A stretch of 64,000 nt of DNA, from contig NZ_JAGQDE010000004.1 in NCBI RefSeq assembly GCF_018069755.1, positions 1 through 64,000 of the forward strand. Reading direction: 5' to 3'. The position numbers and the translations under genes are program-made. Every line of letters starts with the position of its first letter. Positions within the stretch are counted from its first letter, which is position 1. The DNA is from Ideonella aquatica. GTDB taxonomy: Bacteria > Pseudomonadota > Gammaproteobacteria > Burkholderiales > Burkholderiaceae_C. The notes under the pieces are model-generated. The model saw only the letters and a program-made list of their open reading frames with translations, did no database searches and was not told the origin of the DNA. Positions 10,060 to 19,729 of the stretch are shown here, piece by piece.

Positions 10060-13000
10060 TCAGCCGCCGGTGTCGACGATCAGCTTGCTGCGGCTGAGCA
10101 TCTCCTGAATCACCTGGGCGTCGGTGGCGTTGGCACCCAGCCCCAAGTCGGTGCGCAGGTTCATGCTGCTGAGCGTGATGGTCTGGTCGGTTGCGGCCGG
10201 GTCATAGACACCGCCGGCGAAGCCGCCGGTCGAGCTGATGTGGATGACCGTGGTGCCCGGGGTGCTGGTGGTGTCGATGTCCAGGTAGTTCTGCAGGTTG
10301 TTGCTGGTGCCCGACACCCACTCGCCCACCAGCAGGTCGCGCAGGTCGAGGATGTCGCCACCGGCACCGGCTGCAGCCGCGTTGAAGCCGACGATCGTGT
10401 CCGACTCGGTGGCGCCGCGGTCGGCCAGGGTCCAGGCAAAGGTGTCCGAGCCGTTGCCGCCGTCCATGACGTCATTGCCGCTGCCGCCCCACAAGGTGTC
10501 GGCGCCCTCACCACCCAGCAGCGAGTCGTTGCCGGTGCCGCCATCCAGCACATCGTTGCCGGCGCCGCCCGATTGGGTGTCGTTGCCATCGCTGCCCACA
10601 AACCGGTCGGCGCCGGTGGTGCCCGCCTGGTTGTTGGCCGCGGTGGTGCCGAACAGGTTGTTCAGGTTCTCGCCGCCGATGTCCACGTCGTTCAGCGTGT
10701 TGACCACGTTGATCGACAGGGTCTGCGAGGCCGAGCTGGCGGCCGAGCCGTTGGCTGCCTCGGTGGCCGTGGCCACCACACCGATATCCACGTGTCCGCT
10801 GACCGAGGTGGGCAGGCGCAGCTCGGCGCTGTCCAGCTCCGAGGCCGCGATGGTGATCTTGCCGTCGGTGCCCACGGTGTGCGTGCCGGTGCTGCTGACG
10901 ATCACCGAGCCGGCGGCCAGGCCCGAGAAGGTGTAGCTGAGGGACTCGGAGCCGTCGGTGTCCACCAGCTGGCCTTGAACGTGGCTGGACAGGTCGACCG
11001 CGGTGTAGCTGCCCGAATTGCCCTTGACCACGCCGCTGCCCAGGCTGGTGAGCGACACGTCGTCGATGAAGGCCCCGCGACCGGCGTCATTGAAGGCCGT
11101 GGCGTCGGTGCGGATGGTCAGCGTGTGGTCGCTGCCGTCGCCTTCGAAGCGGAACTTCAGGTTCTTCCAGTCGATGTAGCCCATCGGACTGGTCGCGCTG
11201 TACTGAGCCACCAGCTTGCCGTCCAGGTAGACGCCGAAGGTGGTGTAGGCGCCATCGAAGCCCGGCCGGCCTGCATAGTCGAACGACAACTCGTACACCG
11301 CGCCAGCGGTGGTGCTGACGGTGCGCGTGATGCCCAGCGTCTGGACCAGCGAGGTGGCGTTGTTCAGCTCTAGGAAGTCATCGCCATTGCCGGCTGCGGC
11401 CACCACGGTGTTGTAGTTGCTGTCCTGGCGCTGCTGGCTGTCCTGGTTGCTCCACACCTCAAAGGCGTTGGTGCCGCCGGTGGTGGCATCGGGGCTGTCC
11501 AGGCGGGTCCAGCCCTCGAAAGGGGTCACCTGGTTGGCCGTGCTGGTGTTGTCGCTGTTGACGTTGGCTTCCCAGCTGTTGGTGAAGACCACGGCGGGCG
11601 CGTCCGCAGGCGAGGTCACGGTCAAGACCGGCGTGTCGGCTACCGCCTGGACGCTCAGGCTCAGGTGGGCCACGGCGCTGTCACCGGTCGGGTTGGTCGC
11701 CACATAGGTGATGTCGGGCACCGCGCCGCTCCAGTTCCACACCGGCACGAAGGTGTAAAGACCCTCGCCGTCGATCGTCAGCGTGCCCACGCCCGCGATG
11801 GTGGCCGTCTGCCCGGCCTGGAAGCTGCCCAGGCCGGCCACCGTGAAGCTGGTCACCGTGAGGTCGGCGCCCTGGGTGTCGTTGGCCAGGGTGTTGCCGG
11901 ACAGGCGGCTGGCGTCCTCCACCGTGGCGCCGCTGTCGTCGCGCAACTGCACCACCGAATCCAGCCCCGGGGCCGTGGCGCTGGCACTGCCCTGGGCGCT
12001 GCTGGCGCCGTCCAGCACGGTGCCGACCACGGTCACGCTGACCGGCGCCGGCACCGAGGTGGGCACGGTCATCGTCAGGCCGGTGATCGACACGCCATGG
12101 GTCACCGGGTCGATCGCCACCTGGTAGCTGCCATGGCTGTCGAGCGGCAGCGTCCAGGTGCCGTCGCCGTTGTCCGTGCCGGCCGAGAGGGTCACACCGG
12201 TGGGCACGCGCAGCAGCACCGAGCTGACGCTCTCGGAGTGGTCGACATCGGTGGGCGTGACGCTCAGGCTGACCGGGTAGCTGCCGGCCGTGGTGTAGCT
12301 GATCGAGTGAACCAGGAAGTCGTCGACCGCGCTGCCGCCGTCCGAGGCGCCCGGGGCGGTGAACTCGATGCGGCTGAACGGCTGGCCGCCGTCGGCGCTG
12401 ATCTTGAAGGTCGGATCGACGATATCCGTCAGGCCGCTGATCAGGCCGGTCCCCACCACCCGGCCCGCCGCGTCGTACAGGGTATAGCGCGCCTTTTCAG
12501 TGTTGTGCAGGAAGGCCAGCGTGACCGACGCATCGGAGATGGCCTGGTCGAAGCTGACCACCAGCTTTTCCGAGGCGCCGCCGACGTTGTCGATTTCCTC
12601 GTTGTCGCCGCCGCTGACGCCGAAGCCGAGGACGCCATTGCGATTGCCGAAGTGGCTGACCGTGCTGGCACTGCCGTCCACCGCAAAGGCCTGGACGCTG
12701 AAGCCCTGGCCAGTGCTGGTGGCGTTGTTGACGTCGATCAGCGTCGAGGTCAGCAAGGGTTCGCCCACGGTCAGGCTCACCAGGGGCGTGTCGGCCACCG
12801 GGGTGACATTGAGCGTCAGCGTGCCGGTGTCCGAGCCGCCATGGCTGTCGCTGACGGTGTAGGTGGCCACCGGCACCGGACCGCTGTAGTCGGCGGCCGG
12901 GCTGAAGCTGTAGTCGCCATTGGCGTCGATGCGCAGCGTACCCACGCCATCGATCGTGGCGGTGCTGCCGGCCGCGAAGCTCTCGCCCACGCCGTCACCG

Positions 13001-16000
13001 TTGGTGTCGACGCGGAAGCTGGCCACCAACAGCGTATCGCCGTCGAGGTCGCTGTCTGCTGTGCCGTCGGTCAGCAGGTTGCCGGCCAGGGACTGGTCCT
13101 CGGGCGTGGTGCCGCTGTTGTCGGTGGCCACCGGGGCGTCGTTGACGTCGATGATGTCCGGGCCCAGGGTCAGTTGGGCGGTGGCGCTGCCGCCGTGAGC
13201 GTCGCTGATCGTGTAGGTGGCGCCCGGGATGCTGCCGTTGTAGTTGGGCAGCGGGGTGAAGGTGAAGTGGCCGTTGGCGTTGACGACCAATGAGCCGACG
13301 CCGCTGATCGTCACCGTGGTGCCGGCGGCATAGCTTTCGGCCACACCGTCGCCGTTGGTGTCGATGGCGAACGAGGTGACGGTGAGGCTGTCGCCGTCCA
13401 CATCGCTGTCAGGCACGCCGTCGGTCAGGACATTGCCGCTGCGCGGCGTGTCCTCGGTGACGGCGTAGCTGTTGTCGGTGGCCACCGGGGCGTCATTGAC
13501 CGGGTCGACGGTGATGGCCACCGTGGCGGTGTCGGAGCCGCCGTAGGTGTCGCTGACGGTGTACTGCACCGTGACCGGGCCGCCGTGGTAGTTGGCGTTG
13601 GGCGTGAAGCTCAGCGTGCCGTCGGCGTTGACCGTCAGGCGGCCCTCGCTCAGCACGACCACGTCGCCAGGGGCCACGTCGTGGCCGTTGATCTGGGTAA
13701 TCGTCAGCGCATCGCTTTCGCGGTCGGTGTCGTTGGAGCGCGGGTCGAAGGTGACCGTGGTGTCCTCGGCCATGCGCACGACGTCGTTCTGCGCATCAGG
13801 CGCCGCGTTCGGGCCCACCGTGATGTGGGCGGTGCCCTGCACGCCGGTGCTGCCGTCACTGACGGTGTAGGTGAAGTCCACCGGGCCGGCGAAGCCGGGC
13901 ACCGGGTCGAAGGTCAGCGTGCCGTTGGTGTTCAGTGTGACGGTGCCGATCGTGGCGCCGGTGGTGCCGTCGCTCAGCGTCAGCGGCACGCCCACCTGCA
14001 CCGCGCGGCCATCGATCTGGGTGATCGACAGCGGGTCGCCGTCAGGGTCGGTCGAGCCGGCCAGCGGGTTGACGGTGACCGGGGTGTCGAAGGGCGTGGT
14101 GTCGCTGACGTCGATCGTGGCCGGGCCGTCGTTGACGCCGTTGATCGTGATCGTCAGCGTGGCGGTGGCGGTGTTGCCGGCGGCGTCGACGATGGTGTAG
14201 CTGAACGGGTCCAGGCGGCTCTCGCCGTCGTCCAGAGCCTGTGCTGCAGCATTGGGCTGGAAGCTGTAGCTGCCATCGGCGCGCAAGGTCAGGCTGCCCC
14301 ATTGGCCGGCCAGTGCCTGGCCCACCGTGCCGCTGCTGCCGCCAAAGGCCACGCCGCTGACCTGCAGGGTATCGCCCTCGGGGTCGCTGTCGTTGCCCAG
14401 CACGTTGCCGCTGACGGACGTGTCCTCGCTGGTCGACTGGGCGTCGGCCAGCGCGGTGGGCGCGCTGTTCGGGCCGATGCGGAAATCGACCTGGCCCACA
14501 TCGGCGGTGCCCGACGGATCGCTGACGGTGTAGCTCATCGCCGGCACCGGGCCGTTGTAGTCCCGCGCCGGGGCGAACTCGACGCGGCCGTCCAGACTCA
14601 GCACGGTGACCGTGCCGACGACCTGGCCGGTGCCGGGATCGACCAGGCTGATCACGCTGCCCACGGCGACCGGCTGGCCGTTGAGATGGGTGAGGGTGAG
14701 GGCATCGCCATCGACATCGCTGTCGTTGGCGATCAGGTCGATCGCGCCGCGGCCATTGGGGGCCACGGTCAGGGCGTCGTCTACCGCCACCGGGGCGTCG
14801 TTGACCGGTGTGACGTTGACGTCGACACGCGCATCCACCGGTGTATGGCCGTCGGTCACCGTGTAGGTGAAGCTGGCCGGGCCGTGGTAGTTGGCCTCGG
14901 GTGTGAAGCGCAACTCGCCACCCACCAGCGTCACCTGGCCATGGGCCACGCTGACCGAGGTGCCTTCGCTGATCGCCAGGCCGTTGACGTGGGTGATGCT
15001 CATGGCATCGCCGTCGGGGTCGCGGTCGTTGGCCAGCACGTTGATCGTGATCGGCGTGTCCTCGGGCGTGGTGGCGCTGTCGTTGACGGCGCGCGGCGAG
15101 TCATCGACCGGGCGCACCGGTCCCAGGCTCAGCGTGGCGCTGTCCTGGCCGCCGTGGCCGTCGCTGATCGTGTAGCCGACCAGGGGCACCGGGCCGCTGT
15201 AGTCGGCGGCCGGGGTGAAGACATAGGCGCCGTCGGCGTCCAGGCGCAGGCTGCCGACGCCAGCGATGGTGGCAGTCTGGCCGGGCGTGAAGGCCTCGGC
15301 CACGCCATCGCCATTGGTGTCGACGCTGAAGCCGGTGACGCTGAGCGCGTCGCCGTCCAGGTCGCTGTCGTTGTCCAGCACGTTGCCGCTGGCCTGGCGG
15401 TCCTCCCAGACCTGGTCGTTGGCGTCGTCCCGCGCCACCGGCGGGTCATTGACCGGTGCCACGGTGATGCGGATGGTGGCGCTGTCCGAGCCGCCGAACT
15501 CGTCGCTGACGGTGTAGCCCACGCTGATCGGGCCGCCGTGGTAGTTGGCGTTGGGTGTGAAGCTAAGGGTGCCGTCGGCGTTGACGCTGATCGTGCCCTC
15601 GGTGATGACAACGCTGTCGCCCGGCTGGACGTCGCGGCCGTTGATCTGGGTGATCGTCAGCGCGTCGCCTTCCACGTCGGGATCGTTGGACCGGGGGTCG
15701 AAGGTGACGGTGGTGTCCTCGTTCATCGAGACCACGTCGTCGCGCGCATCCGGCGGCGTGTTCGGGCCCACCGTGATGTGGGCGTGGCCGGTGTCGCTGG
15801 CCCCTTGCGGGTCGGCCACGAGGTAGTCAAAGTCCAGCGGGCCGGTGAAGCCCGGCACCGGGTCCACCGTCAGGCGGCCGTCGGCGCCCAGCGTGACCGT
15901 GGCGATCGGGTGGCCCAGGCTGTCGCTCAGGGTGATGGGCACACCCACCGTGACCGGGTGGCCATCGACGCTGGTGATGTGCAGCGGATCGCCCTCGGGG

Positions 16001-19000
16001 TCGCTCGAGTTGGCGATCGGGTCCACGGTGATGGGCTGGTCAAACGGCGTGACGCCGCTGACATCGCCGGCCACCGGGCTGTCGTTGACGCCGTTGACCG
16101 TGATGGTCAGCGTTGCGGTGTCGGTGTTGCCAGCGGCGTCGACGATGGTGTAGGTGAAGGTGTCCTGCGCGGCATCGCCGGTGCCCAGGGCCTGGGCGGC
16201 GGCGTTGGGGGTGAAGGTGTAGGAGCCGTCGGCGCGCAGTGTCAGCGTGCCCCAGTCACCGGCCACGCTGCCACCGGGCGCGGTGGTGCTGCTGCCCACG
16301 CCAAAGCCCTGCACGGTCAGGGTGTCGTGGTCGGGGTCGCTGTCGGCGCCGACGCCCTGAATCACGCCACGCACGGCGTCCACCACCAGCGGGCTGTCCT
16401 CGCTGGTGCTGCCGCTGTCATCCACGGCGCTGGGGCCCCGGTTCTCGCCGATGCTGAACTGCACTGTGCCCACGTCCTGCAGTCCATCCGGATCCTGGAC
16501 GGTGTAGGTCACCGCTGGCACCGGGCCGTTGTAGTCCTGAGCGGGACGGAACTCCAGCTTGCCGTCGGCGGTCAGGCCGACGGTGCCAACCACGGTACCG
16601 GCGCCGTCGGTCAGCGTGAGGCGGTCGCCCGCCACCACGTCCTGGCCGTTGATCTGCGTGACCTTCAGCTCGGACAGGCTGTTGTCGGGGTCGCTGTCAT
16701 TGGCCAGCACGTCGATCTGACCGACGCCGTTGGGCGCCACCGTCAGTGCGTCGTCCACCGCCACCGGGGCGTCATTGACGGGCGTGACCTCCACATGCAC
16801 CTGGGCCGGCACCTCGGTGCGGCCATCGCTGACGCTGTAGCTGAAGTCCACTGGGCCGACGTAGTCCTTGGCCGGGGTGAAGATGAGCTGGCCGCCGCTG
16901 AGCATCACGCTGCCGTGCGCCACCGCCACGCTCTGGCCCTCGCCGATGGCCTGACCCTCCACGCGGGTGATGGTCAGTGTGTCGCCCGCATCGGGGTCGG
17001 CGTCGTTGCCCAGCACGTTGATCGTGATCGGCAGGTCTTCGGGCGTGCTGGCCGTGTCGTCCACCGCGCGCGGCGAGTCGTCGACCGGCCGCACCGGGCC
17101 CAGCACGACGCTGGCGCTGTCGCTGCCGCCGTGGCCGTCGCTGATCGTGTAGGTGATGGTGGGGACCGGTCCGTTGTAGTTGGTGGCCGGATTGAAGTCA
17201 AAGCTGCCATCGGCGCGGATCAGCAGCGTGCCGATCGCCTGGCCGGAGGCGTCCATCAGGGTGGCGGTCTGGCCGGAGGCGAAGGACTCGGCCACGCCAT
17301 CGCCGTTGACGTCGACACGGAAGCCGGTGACGCTGAGCGCGTCGCCGTCGCGGTCGCTGTCGGGGGTGCCGTCGGTCAGCACGTTGCCGGTGATGGGGGT
17401 GTCCTCGATCACCGCGTAGCTGTTGTCGGTGGCCAGCGGGTTGTCGTTGACCGGATCGACGGTGATGTCGACCGTGGCGATGGCGGTGCCGCCGTGGCCG
17501 TCATCGACGATCACGGTGAAGGCGTCCGAGCCGTTGTAGTCGGCGCTGGGCGTGTAGGTCCAGGTGCCGTCCGCATTCACCACCACGCTGCCATGGGTGG
17601 GGGCGTCGTCCAGGCGGAAGCTCAGCGCATCGCCATCCTTGTCGGAGCCCTTGACCTGGCCGCTGACGGGCGTGTCCTCGGGCGTGCGCTCGGCATAGTG
17701 GCCGGTGGACGGGTCGTAGCTGGGGTCGGGGTCCGGGCCCACCTGGGGCGGGTCGTTGACCGGATCGACGGTGATGTCGACCGTGGCAATGGCGGTGCCG
17801 CCGTGGCCGTCATCGACGATCACGGTGAAGGCGTCCGAGCCGTTGTAGTCGGCGCTGGGCGTGTAGGTCCAGGTGCCGTCCGTGTTCACCACCACGCTGC
17901 CATGGGTGGGGGCGTCATCGAGGCGGAAGCTCAGCGCATCGCCGTCCTTGTCGGAGCCCTTGACCTGGCCGCTGACGGGCGTGTCTTCGGGCGTGCGCTC
18001 GGCATAGTGGCCGGTGGACGGGTCGTAGCTGGGGTCGGGGTCCGGGCCCACCTGGGGCGGGTCGTTGACCGGGTCGACGGTGATGTCGACCGTGGCAATG
18101 GCGGTGCCGCCGTGGCCGTCATCGACGATCACGGTGAAGGCGTCGGGGCCGTTGTAGTCGGTGCTGGGGGTGTAGGTCCAGGTGCCGTCCGCATTCACCA
18201 CCACGCTGCCGTGGGTGGGGGCGTCGTCGAGGCGGAACGTCAGCGCATCGCCATCCTTGTCGGAGCCCTTGACCTGGCCGCTGACGGGCGTGTCTTCGGG
18301 CGTGCGCTCGGCATAGTGGCCGGTGGCGGGGTCGTAGCTGGGATCGGGGTCCGGGCCCACCTGGGGCGGGTCGTTCACCGGATCGACCGTGATGTCGACC
18401 GTGGCGATCGCGGTGCCACCGTGGCCGTCATCAACGATCACGGTGAAGCTGTCCTCGCCGTTGTAGTCCGCCCCTGGGGTGTACGTCCAGGTGCCGTCCT
18501 CGTTCACGACCACGCTGCCGTGGGTGGGGCCGTCATCGAGTCGGAAGCTGAGCGTGTCGCCATCGACATCGGTGGCCTTGACCTGGCCTGCGACAGCGGT
18601 GTCCTCGGGCGTGCGGGCCGTGTAGTGGCCGGTGTCGGGGTCGACATTGGGGTCGGCGACCGGCGTGCCGTCGTCGCCGGGCTCGGTGCCGGGCACCGGC
18701 GGGTCGTTGACCGGCGTGACGGTGATCGTGATCGTCGAGCCGACGGTCTGGCCCTGGTCGTCGACCACGGTATAGGGCAGGGTGATCTGTCCATGGAAGT
18801 CAGGCGCGGGCTTGAAGCTCAGCGTGCCGTCCGGGTTCAGCGACAGCGTGCCCTGGGGCAGCACCAGCGGGCTGCCCGCGCTGATCGGCTGGCCACCCAC
18901 GGTGGTCACGGTGAGCGTGCCGCCCAGCGTGCCGCTGTCATTGGTGCGGGGATCGAAGCTGACCGAGCCGTCCTCGGCCACGCTGACCGTGTCCGGTGCC

Positions 19001-19491
19001 GCCGAGGCCGTCGCCAGGTCAGGTCCCTGTTCCTCGTCACGCACTGCGATCGGGGCGCCGTTCAGCGGGCTCAGCGCCAGGCTGGCCGGCGTCACCGATT
19101 CCACCACGCGGTCGACCCGCAGGCCGGCCTGCAAGGCGTCGCCGTCGCCCGCCGCCGGGGCGCTGTCAGCATCACCGGCGTCCAGTGCCTTGATCGCCTT
19201 GTCGGCCGTGGCTGGGCCGGGTTTGGCCGGGTTGGCGTGCGCCGTGCTGCGCGTCCCCGGCAGATCGACCTTGGCCAGCAGATCCACCGGCTTGGCGCTG
19301 CGCGCCACGGCATCGGAGGACTTGAGCGTGGCGTCACCAGTCGGCGCCTGAACCGCGCCTGTCGACGCAGGGGCGGCCAGCTTGGCCGGCAGCGGGGCTC
19401 CCAGCACCACCTGGATCGCCTTGTGGACGACCGCGGACGACTTCAGGGTGTGGGCAGGGGTGGGGGAAGCAGGCTTGGCGTGATCGGACAT
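10060..19491 (-). CDS. giant type I-secreted repeat adhesin with RTX C-terminus, 3143 aa
   Basis: The N-terminus (about residues 1-130) is Ala/Pro-rich and lacks the retention-module motifs of the downstream paralogue. It does keep a SAPAAGD stretch near residues 110-116 that fits the LapG consensus PAAG. From the segment DEEQGP onward it aligns with that paralogue. About 20 cadherin/Ig-like repeats follow, including four nearly identical 103-residue units early on. Two non-repeat beta-rich modules lie at about residues 2238-2400 and 2630-2817. The C-terminus has about six RTX-type glycine-rich nonapeptides (GGAGNDVLDGG, GGEGADTL) at about 2957-3020. It ends with a type I secretion target region containing SDTIVGF and DLRDLL. 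It is predicted to be exported, with calcium-driven folding outside the cell. It lies 238 bp downstream of the adaptor gene and ends in a strong terminator. Adhesin function is inferred from family and context. Confidence 0.92.
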   Translation of the reverse strand: MSDHAKPASPTPAHTLKSSAVVHKAIQVVLGAPLPAKLAAPASTGAVQAPTGDATLKSSDAVARSAKPVDLLAKVDLPGTRSTAHANPAKPGPATADKAIKALDAGDADSAPAAGDGDALQAGLRVDRVVESVTPASLALSPLNGAPIAVRDEEQGPDLATASAAPDTVSVAEDGSVSFDPRTNDSGTLGGTLTVTTVGGQPISAGSPLVLPQGTLSLNPDGTLSFKPAPDFHGQITLPYTVVDDQGQTVGSTITITVTPVNDPPVPGTEPGDDGTPVADPNVDPDTGHYTARTPEDTAVAGQVKATDVDGDTLSFRLDDGPTHGSVVVNEDGTWTYTPGADYNGEDSFTVIVDDGHGGTAIATVDITVDPVNDPPQVGPDPDPSYDPATGHYAERTPEDTPVSGQVKGSDKDGDALTFRLDDAPTHGSVVVNADGTWTYTPSTDYNGPDAFTVIVDDGHGGTAIATVDITVDPVNDPPQVGPDPDPSYDPSTGHYAERTPEDTPVSGQVKGSDKDGDALSFRLDDAPTHGSVVVNTDGTWTYTPSADYNGSDAFTVIVDDGHGGTAIATVDITVDPVNDPPQVGPDPDPSYDPSTGHYAERTPEDTPVSGQVKGSDKDGDALSFRLDDAPTHGSVVVNADGTWTYTPSADYNGSDAFTVIVDDGHGGTAIATVDITVDPVNDNPLATDNSYAVIEDTPITGNVLTDGTPDSDRDGDALSVTGFRVDVNGDGVAESFASGQTATLMDASGQAIGTLLIRADGSFDFNPATNYNGPVPTITYTISDGHGGSDSASVVLGPVRPVDDSPRAVDDTASTPEDLPITINVLGNDADPDAGDTLTITRVEGQAIGEGQSVAVAHGSVMLSGGQLIFTPAKDYVGPVDFSYSVSDGRTEVPAQVHVEVTPVNDAPVAVDDALTVAPNGVGQIDVLANDSDPDNSLSELKVTQINGQDVVAGDRLTLTDGAGTVVGTVGLTADGKLEFRPAQDYNGPVPAVTYTVQDPDGLQDVGTVQFSIGENRGPSAVDDSGSTSEDSPLVVDAVRGVIQGVGADSDPDHDTLTVQGFGVGSSTTAPGGSVAGDWGTLTLRADGSYTFTPNAAAQALGTGDAAQDTFTYTIVDAAGNTDTATLTITVNGVNDSPVAGDVSGVTPFDQPITVDPIANSSDPEGDPLHITSVDGHPVTVGVPITLSDSLGHPIATVTLGADGRLTVDPVPGFTGPLDFDYLVADPQGASDTGHAHITVGPNTPPDARDDVVSMNEDTTVTFDPRSNDPDVEGDALTITQINGRDVQPGDSVVITEGTISVNADGTLSFTPNANYHGGPISVGYTVSDEFGGSDSATIRITVAPVNDPPVARDDANDQVWEDRQASGNVLDNDSDLDGDALSVTGFSVDTNGDGVAEAFTPGQTATIAGVGSLRLDADGAYVFTPAADYSGPVPLVGYTISDGHGGQDSATLSLGPVRPVDDSPRAVNDSATTPEDTPITINVLANDRDPDGDAMSITHVNGLAISEGTSVSVAHGQVTLVGGELRFTPEANYHGPASFTYTVTDGHTPVDARVDVNVTPVNDAPVAVDDALTVAPNGRGAIDLIANDSDVDGDALTLTHLNGQPVAVGSVISLVDPGTGQVVGTVTVLSLDGRVEFAPARDYNGPVPAMSYTVSDPSGTADVGQVDFRIGPNSAPTALADAQSTSEDTSVSGNVLGNDSDPEGDTLQVSGVAFGGSSGTVGQALAGQWGSLTLRADGSYSFQPNAAAQALDDGESRLDPFSYTIVDAAGNTATATLTITINGVNDGPATIDVSDTTPFDTPVTVNPLAGSTDPDGDPLSITQIDGRAVQVGVPLTLSDGTTGATIGTVTLNTNGTLTFDPVPGFAGPVDFTYTVSDGSTGVQGTAHITVGPNAAPDAQNDVVRMAEDTTVTFDPRSNDTDRESDALTITQINGHDVAPGDVVVLSEGRLTVNADGTLSFTPNANYHGGPVTVQYTVSDTYGGSDTATVAITVDPVNDAPVATDNSYAVTEDTPRSGNVLTDGVPDSDVDGDSLTVTSFAIDTNGDGVAESYAAGTTVTISGVGSLVVNANGHFTFTPLPNYNGSIPGATYTISDAHGGSATAQLTLGPDIIDVNDAPVATDNSGTTPEDQSLAGNLLTDGTADSDLDGDTLLVASFRVDTNGDGVGESFAAGSTATIDGVGTLRIDANGDYSFSPAADYSGPVPVATYTVSDSHGGSDTGTLTLNVTPVADTPLVSLTVGEPLLTSTLIDVNNATSTGQGFSVQAFAVDGSASTVSHFGNRNGVLGFGVSGGDNEEIDNVGGASEKLVVSFDQAISDASVTLAFLHNTEKARYTLYDAAGRVVGTGLISGLTDIVDPTFKISADGGQPFSRIEFTAPGASDGGSAVDDFLVHSISYTTAGSYPVSLSVTPTDVDHSESVSSVLLRVPTGVTLSAGTDNGDGTWTLPLDSHGSYQVAIDPVTHGVSITGLTMTVPTSVPAPVSVTVVGTVLDGASSAQGSASATAPGLDSVVQLRDDSGATVEDASRLSGNTLANDTQGADLTVTSFTVAGLGSFQAGQTATIAGVGTLTIDGEGLYTFVPVWNWSGAVPDITYVATNPTGDSAVAHLSLSVQAVADTPVLTVTSPADAPAVVFTNSWEANVNSDNTSTANQVTPFEGWTRLDSPDATTGGTNAFEVWSNQDSQQRQDSNYNTVVAAAGNGDDFLELNNATSLVQTLGITRTVSTTAGAVYELSFDYAGRPGFDGAYTTFGVYLDGKLVAQYSATSPMGYIDWKNLKFRFEGDGSDHTLTIRTDATAFNDAGRGAFIDDVSLTSLGSGVVKGNSGSYTAVDLSSHVQGQLVDTDGSESLSYTFSGLAAGSVIVSSTGTHTVGTDGKITIAASELDSAELRLPTSVSGHVDIGVVATATEAANGSAASSASQTLSINVVNTLNDVDIGGENLNNLFGTTAANNQAGTTGADRFVGSDGNDTQSGGAGNDVLDGGTGNDSLLGGEGADTLWGGSGNDVMDGGNGSDTFAWTLADRGATESDTIVGFNAAAAGAGGDILDLRDLLVGEWVSGTSNNLQNYLDIDTTSTPGTTVIHISSTGGFAGGVYDPAATDQTITLSSMNLRTDLGLGANATDAQVIQEMLSRSKLIVDTGG
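13501..17452 (-). repeat. two tandem 2.0-kb super-repeat blocks in the second giant adhesin
   Basis: Two successive blocks (17452-15454 and 15453-13501, about 2.0 and 1.95 kb) contain the same series of six distinct cadherin-like units in the same order. A third copy of this series is present in the neighbouring giant gene at 7508-5507. The units within a block differ strongly from each other, while equivalent units of different blocks resemble each other. This indicates duplication of the whole block. Confidence 0.75.
17461..18480 (-). repeat. 309-bp near-identical tandem repeats in the second giant adhesin
   Basis: The string ggtgatgtcg and its long flanks recur at 17461, 17770 and 18079, and a more diverged copy starts near 18388. 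The period is 309 bp (103 residues). Each unit encodes PVNDPPQVGPDPDPSYDP, ERTPEDTPVSGQVKG and DAFTVIVDDGHGG motifs, differing at only a few positions. Such units are prone to copy-number change and to assembly collapse. Confidence 0.85.
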
Positions 19492-19729
19492 GAGCGGGGC
19501 TCCAGGGTCGGTGGACGCCAGCGGCCGACCGTGATCGGCGCACCGGACGCGCGTGGCGTGATCCAGGCAGATCGCCGAAGCGATCTGACCGACCAGGCCG
19601 ATCCGAGACCGTGGAGCAGGGCGGCGCAGCCGCCGACGCCAATGCGCCGGCCGGACAGGTCGCCTGGGGGTGCGTCGTCAGACGCTGGACACCCGCCGCC
19701 CACGGTGAGCGGCTTGCCTGGTGTCCGTC
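19492..19729 (-). promoter_or_regulatory. spacer between adaptor and second giant adhesin with a UUCG tetraloop hairpin
   Basis: In this 238-bp spacer the minus-strand RNA can form a perfect 8-bp stem CAGAUCGC / GCGAUCUG closed by UUCG (19568-19587). The C(UUCG)G loop is among the most stable known. No U tract follows, so it is not a standard terminator. It could protect the adhesin mRNA or set expression apart from the exporter genes. No coding frame here looks real. Confidence 0.55.

Noticed and set aside
10161-10601. Small minus-strand frames inside the RTX region of the adhesin
   Set aside because: They are alternative frames of the glycine-rich repeats and have no independent start signal.
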